DNA of 64,000 nucleotides. Origin: Pseudoalteromonas caenipelagi. Its GTDB lineage: Bacteria; Pseudomonadota; Gammaproteobacteria; Enterobacterales; Alteromonadaceae. This document shows positions 61,912-64,000 of this stretch, one piece after another (positions within the stretch are counted from its first letter, which is position 1; every line of letters starts with the position of its first letter). Position numbers and translations under genes: made by a program. Location of the stretch: the NCBI RefSeq assembly GCF_013140855.1, contig NZ_JABBPG010000008.1, positions 1 through 64,000 of the forward strand, read 5' to 3'. The notes under the pieces are model-generated. The model was not told the DNA's origin and made no database searches. It saw only the letters and a program-made list of their open reading frames with translations.

Positions 61912-62498
61912 TGACTAATTAGCACTGAAGCCACTAACAATATAGCCAAAGAGCAAACCCCGTTGAGCCGCTTAATATGTTGGCGGCTCCTAAATACTTT
62001 TCCAAGCTTTGCACCCGCTAATAACCATAATGCGTCAATGATTGCGACCAAACTAATACAGATCAAGCCGGTAAATAGCAATGGGTTGAACAGCGGAGCG
62101 CTACCAATGCTAAATTGAGAAAAGAGTGTGATCAGTGAAGCATACGCTTTTGGATTAATAAGGTTTAATAGCACACCTTGCGTAAAGCCCGGCAACTTAT
62201 CGTTGCTCCTATTGTGGGTATCTTGCACATACAGTTTGTATGCTAGATATACAAGGTAGCCGACACATAAAATAGATAACCCTGAAGCAAATTGAGGCGA
62301 GGTTTCAATAAGCTGAGCCAACCCCACATTGACCAACACCATCGCCAGAGATAATCCAATCAGTATCCCGGTTAAAAAAGGTAAGTTACGCCTGTAGCCA
62401 AAATTTGCACCTGAAGCAAGTAAAGAAATTGGCGCGGGACCTGGGCTGCCAAAAAGTAGTAAGGTCATAAAAAACAAAGAGAATAGGGCGTCGTGCAT
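61908..62498 (-). CDS. LysE-family translocator
   Basis: A 196-residue LysE/RhtB-superfamily exporter with about six membrane segments. The family motifs GSPGPAPISLLASGANFGYR (about 18-37) and LLNLINPKAYASLITLF (about 109-125) match those of the 21496-22086 protein, so the two are paralogues. AGGAGC precedes the start. Probable amino-acid or related metabolite export; the substrate is unknown. Convergent with the RsmB-like gene. Confidence 0.9.
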   Translation of the reverse strand: MHDALFSLFFMTLLLFGSPGPAPISLLASGANFGYRRNLPFLTGILIGLSLAMVLVNVGLAQLIETSPQFASGLSILCVGYLVYLAYKLYVQDTHNRSNDKLPGFTQGVLLNLINPKAYASLITLFSQFSIGSAPLFNPLLFTGLICISLVAIIDALWLLAGAKLGKVFRSRQHIKRLNGVCSLAILLVASVLISH

Positions 62499-62873
62499 AA
62501 CAGCTCCTAACCTATACTATGCCAGCTGAGCTAGTTATGAGGCTCAGTCGCATCGGAGTCTGTATACGGTAACCGTGAGTTTTTAAGCAAGCCGTAGAAC
62601 GGGCATATTGTTGTTAGAATGATAAACCGAACACAAGACTCTTGGCGCGGTTCTACGAGCTTTTGGATTGATTATTTATATTCAACAATACTTTAAGCTT
62701 TGTTTACAAATAACCTGCTGTCAAATTAACTCTGTTTGTGATTGCAGCACTTGAAAACGAATACCCATATAAAAAGGTTGCGAGCCTTACTCCATGGCAT
62801 TGATATCATGAGAATAAATGAGTATGTTTTAAAACTACACTCTGAATTCAAAGCTTAGCAGCAAGGACTAATT
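62499..62873. other. Gene-free stretch upstream of the second STAND gene
   Basis: About 375 AT-rich bases containing the LysE promoter side and that of the partial STAND gene. A near-palindrome ACGGTAACCGT (about 62566-62576) is present, with no known regulator to assign. No ORF, terminator or repeat that I would defend was seen. Confidence 0.4.
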
Positions 62874-64000
62874 ATGTATTGGCTTTCCGTTGTTATTGAC
62901 ACTGTTGATGTGATCGCATTTTTTGTGGTTGAGAATAGGTCTGCGGTACTTGGGTTCATAATGGCCGTGTTAGGCATATTGTTCGCTTTCCAATTACCCA
63001 GAAAGTATGTACTTAGCAAGCTTAGCTTTGGGACCAAGCAATCGCTGCCAATAGGCTTTGATGATCCTGAATGGTTAGCGGGTAAAGATGGACTAAGGGC
63101 ACGATTGCGCGCGGACATTCAAACTTATGTCGCTGCACCAAAAGAGTTGGGTATATTCAAGTTACGGTCTTGTCTTGAAGATCACACTCGGCCTCTAGTT
63201 ATAACCGGAGATGGTGGCTTAGGTAAAACACGCCTTGCGCTGGAGTTGTATCGCGCATCTGGGTTTCGAGGTGTGTTGGTACAAAAACATGCGAGTTTAG
63301 AAGATGTAAAATCTATCATCGAAGATGCGAGACTGAATAAATGTAGAACCTTGCTGATTATTGATTATATAGAGCAAATGGGCAGTTTATATGATGGTAT
63401 TCACCAAGCCATCATCAGTCAAAGCAAAGGGTATGCATTTTTAATCACAACCACAAGAACACTAAGTAATGGCTCCGCGACTATGCATGGGCCTGTATAT
63501 TTAAACTCAAGAGCCTGCCAAGAGATATCTCTTAATGACCGACTATTATTACCTTGGCGAAAACAGGTATGTGAAGAGATACTCACTAATGCCAAGGTGC
63601 CAGAGCCGCTGCGTTCTCAAGCCATTGACTCAGCGGTGCCGTTGATTGCTACTCTGGTGAGTTACGATTTTAGTAATCATGGTATGACAGATAACAAAAG
63701 CGACAAGGATGATGGTTATTGGTTGGTAAAACGTTTACGTCGCCATATTGATGACAATCTAGCTGATGAAGACTTCACTTGTTTACTGTGCCTATACCCG
63801 ATGAATAAAGCGATACGAGAGGGGCTTCCGAAACCATTACGAAAAGCCTCTGATATGTTGCAGCGCCAAGGGTGGGTGTCGACAACGGGCAGTGGTAAAG
63901 CAATGCAATGGCACCTGGGCCATGATTTGTTGTGTGATATTCCTTTAGTGCATTTTCTGGTTACTGAACCAGATATTGTATTGCGATTAGAAGCCATTGA
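62874..64000 (+). CDS. Membrane-anchored STAND-type P-loop NTPase, partial (runs off window)
   Basis: ATG 62874 (GCAAGGAC nearby) opens a frame that is still open at the window end after 375 codons. The N-terminal 40 residues contain two hydrophobic segments (VIDTVDVIAFFVV and VLGFIMAVLGILFAF), so it is membrane-anchored. Walker A is ITGDGGLGKTR (about 110-120) and Walker B TLLIIDYIEQ (about 159-168), followed by FLITTTR as a sensor-like strand and a helical region with winged-helix-like features (GWVSTTGSGKAMQWHLGHDLL). The IDY/LDY Walker B form matches the STAND protein at 23152-26019. The effector and repeat domains lie outside the window, so function cannot be assigned. Confidence 0.75.
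   Translation, partial: MYWLSVVIDTVDVIAFFVVENRSAVLGFIMAVLGILFAFQLPRKYVLSKLSFGTKQSLPIGFDDPEWLAGKDGLRARLRADIQTYVAAPKELGIFKLRSCLEDHTRPLVITGDGGLGKTRLALELYRASGFRGVLVQKHASLEDVKSIIEDARLNKCRTLLIIDYIEQMGSLYDGIHQAIISQSKGYAFLITTTRTLSNGSATMHGPVYLNSRACQEISLNDRLLLPWRKQVCEEILTNAKVPEPLRSQAIDSAVPLIATLVSYDFSNHGMTDNKSDKDDGYWLVKRLRRHIDDNLADEDFTCLLCLYPMNKAIREGLPKPLRKASDMLQRQGWVSTTGSGKAMQWHLGHDLLCDIPLVHFLVTEPDIVLRLEAI

Overview
The window looks like a chromosomal segment of a marine gammaproteobacterium of the Pseudoalteromonas/Alteromonadales type. This is inferred from the moderate GC content, the AcnD/PrpF type of 2-methylcitrate operon, kynurenine-pathway tryptophan catabolism, many secreted peptidases, a GH19 chitinase and REP-associated transposases (RAYTs). 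No rRNA, tRNA, CRISPR array, prophage or plasmid backbone was seen.

Layout. Bases 1-6000 are repeat-rich: a 13-bp tandem array, two RAYT genes with their REP-like hairpins, duplicated flanking repeats and a truncated IS481-type transposase, around a secreted metallo-beta-lactamase-fold protein and a divergent LysR regulator. Bases 6000-9830 hold an 8-bp tandem repeat array, a small secreted protein, a LysR regulator and a frameshifted AztD-like zinc-chaperone gene behind two Zur-box-like palindromes. Bases 10190-14415 are an envelope operon (LtaS-like sulfatase-fold enzyme, EptA-type phosphoethanolamine transferase, DgkA) behind a perfect PmrA-box-like site. Bases 14480-21460 are the propionate operon prpR-prpB-prpC-acnD-prpF with GntR-type operators. 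Bases 21496-23144 carry a LysE exporter and two GNAT enzymes. Bases 23152-27800 are accessory: a large STAND ATPase with five 42-residue C-terminal repeats, an orphan double-glycine leader peptide, and gene debris. Bases 27800-30437 are a LysR-controlled small detoxification cluster (GST, NTF2-like, tautomerase). Bases 30460-34674 include several broken genes (quinone reductase, diguanylate cyclase, membrane protein) and an AhpD-like/AraC pair. Bases 34686-45440 are largely secreted or periplasmic hydrolases: a PhoD-type phosphatase carrying fibronectin-type-II-like modules, a kexin-like S8 protease with a downstream ASP-type external chaperone, a DUF885 lipoprotein and an M20 peptidase. Bases 45456-47523 are kynU-kynA. 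Bases 48452-52938 hold a DUF3612-type XRE regulator with a periodic operator-like region, an AraC regulator and an S41 peptidase. Bases 53025-55931 hold a beta-helix gene whose 3' end is duplicated around an inserted two-gene cassette. The window ends with a FAD oxidoreductase/GNAT pair, a GH19 chitinase, an RsmB-like methyltransferase, a second LysE protein, and the start of a membrane-anchored STAND ATPase that runs off the end.

Unusual points: at least six genes carry frameshifts or stops. Several of these are single-base -1 shifts at short A runs, so they may be assembly errors, real decay or recoding. The best candidates for new biology are the repeat-bearing STAND protein, the orphan leader peptide, the cassette between the duplicated beta-helix ends, and the FN2-phosphatase fusion.
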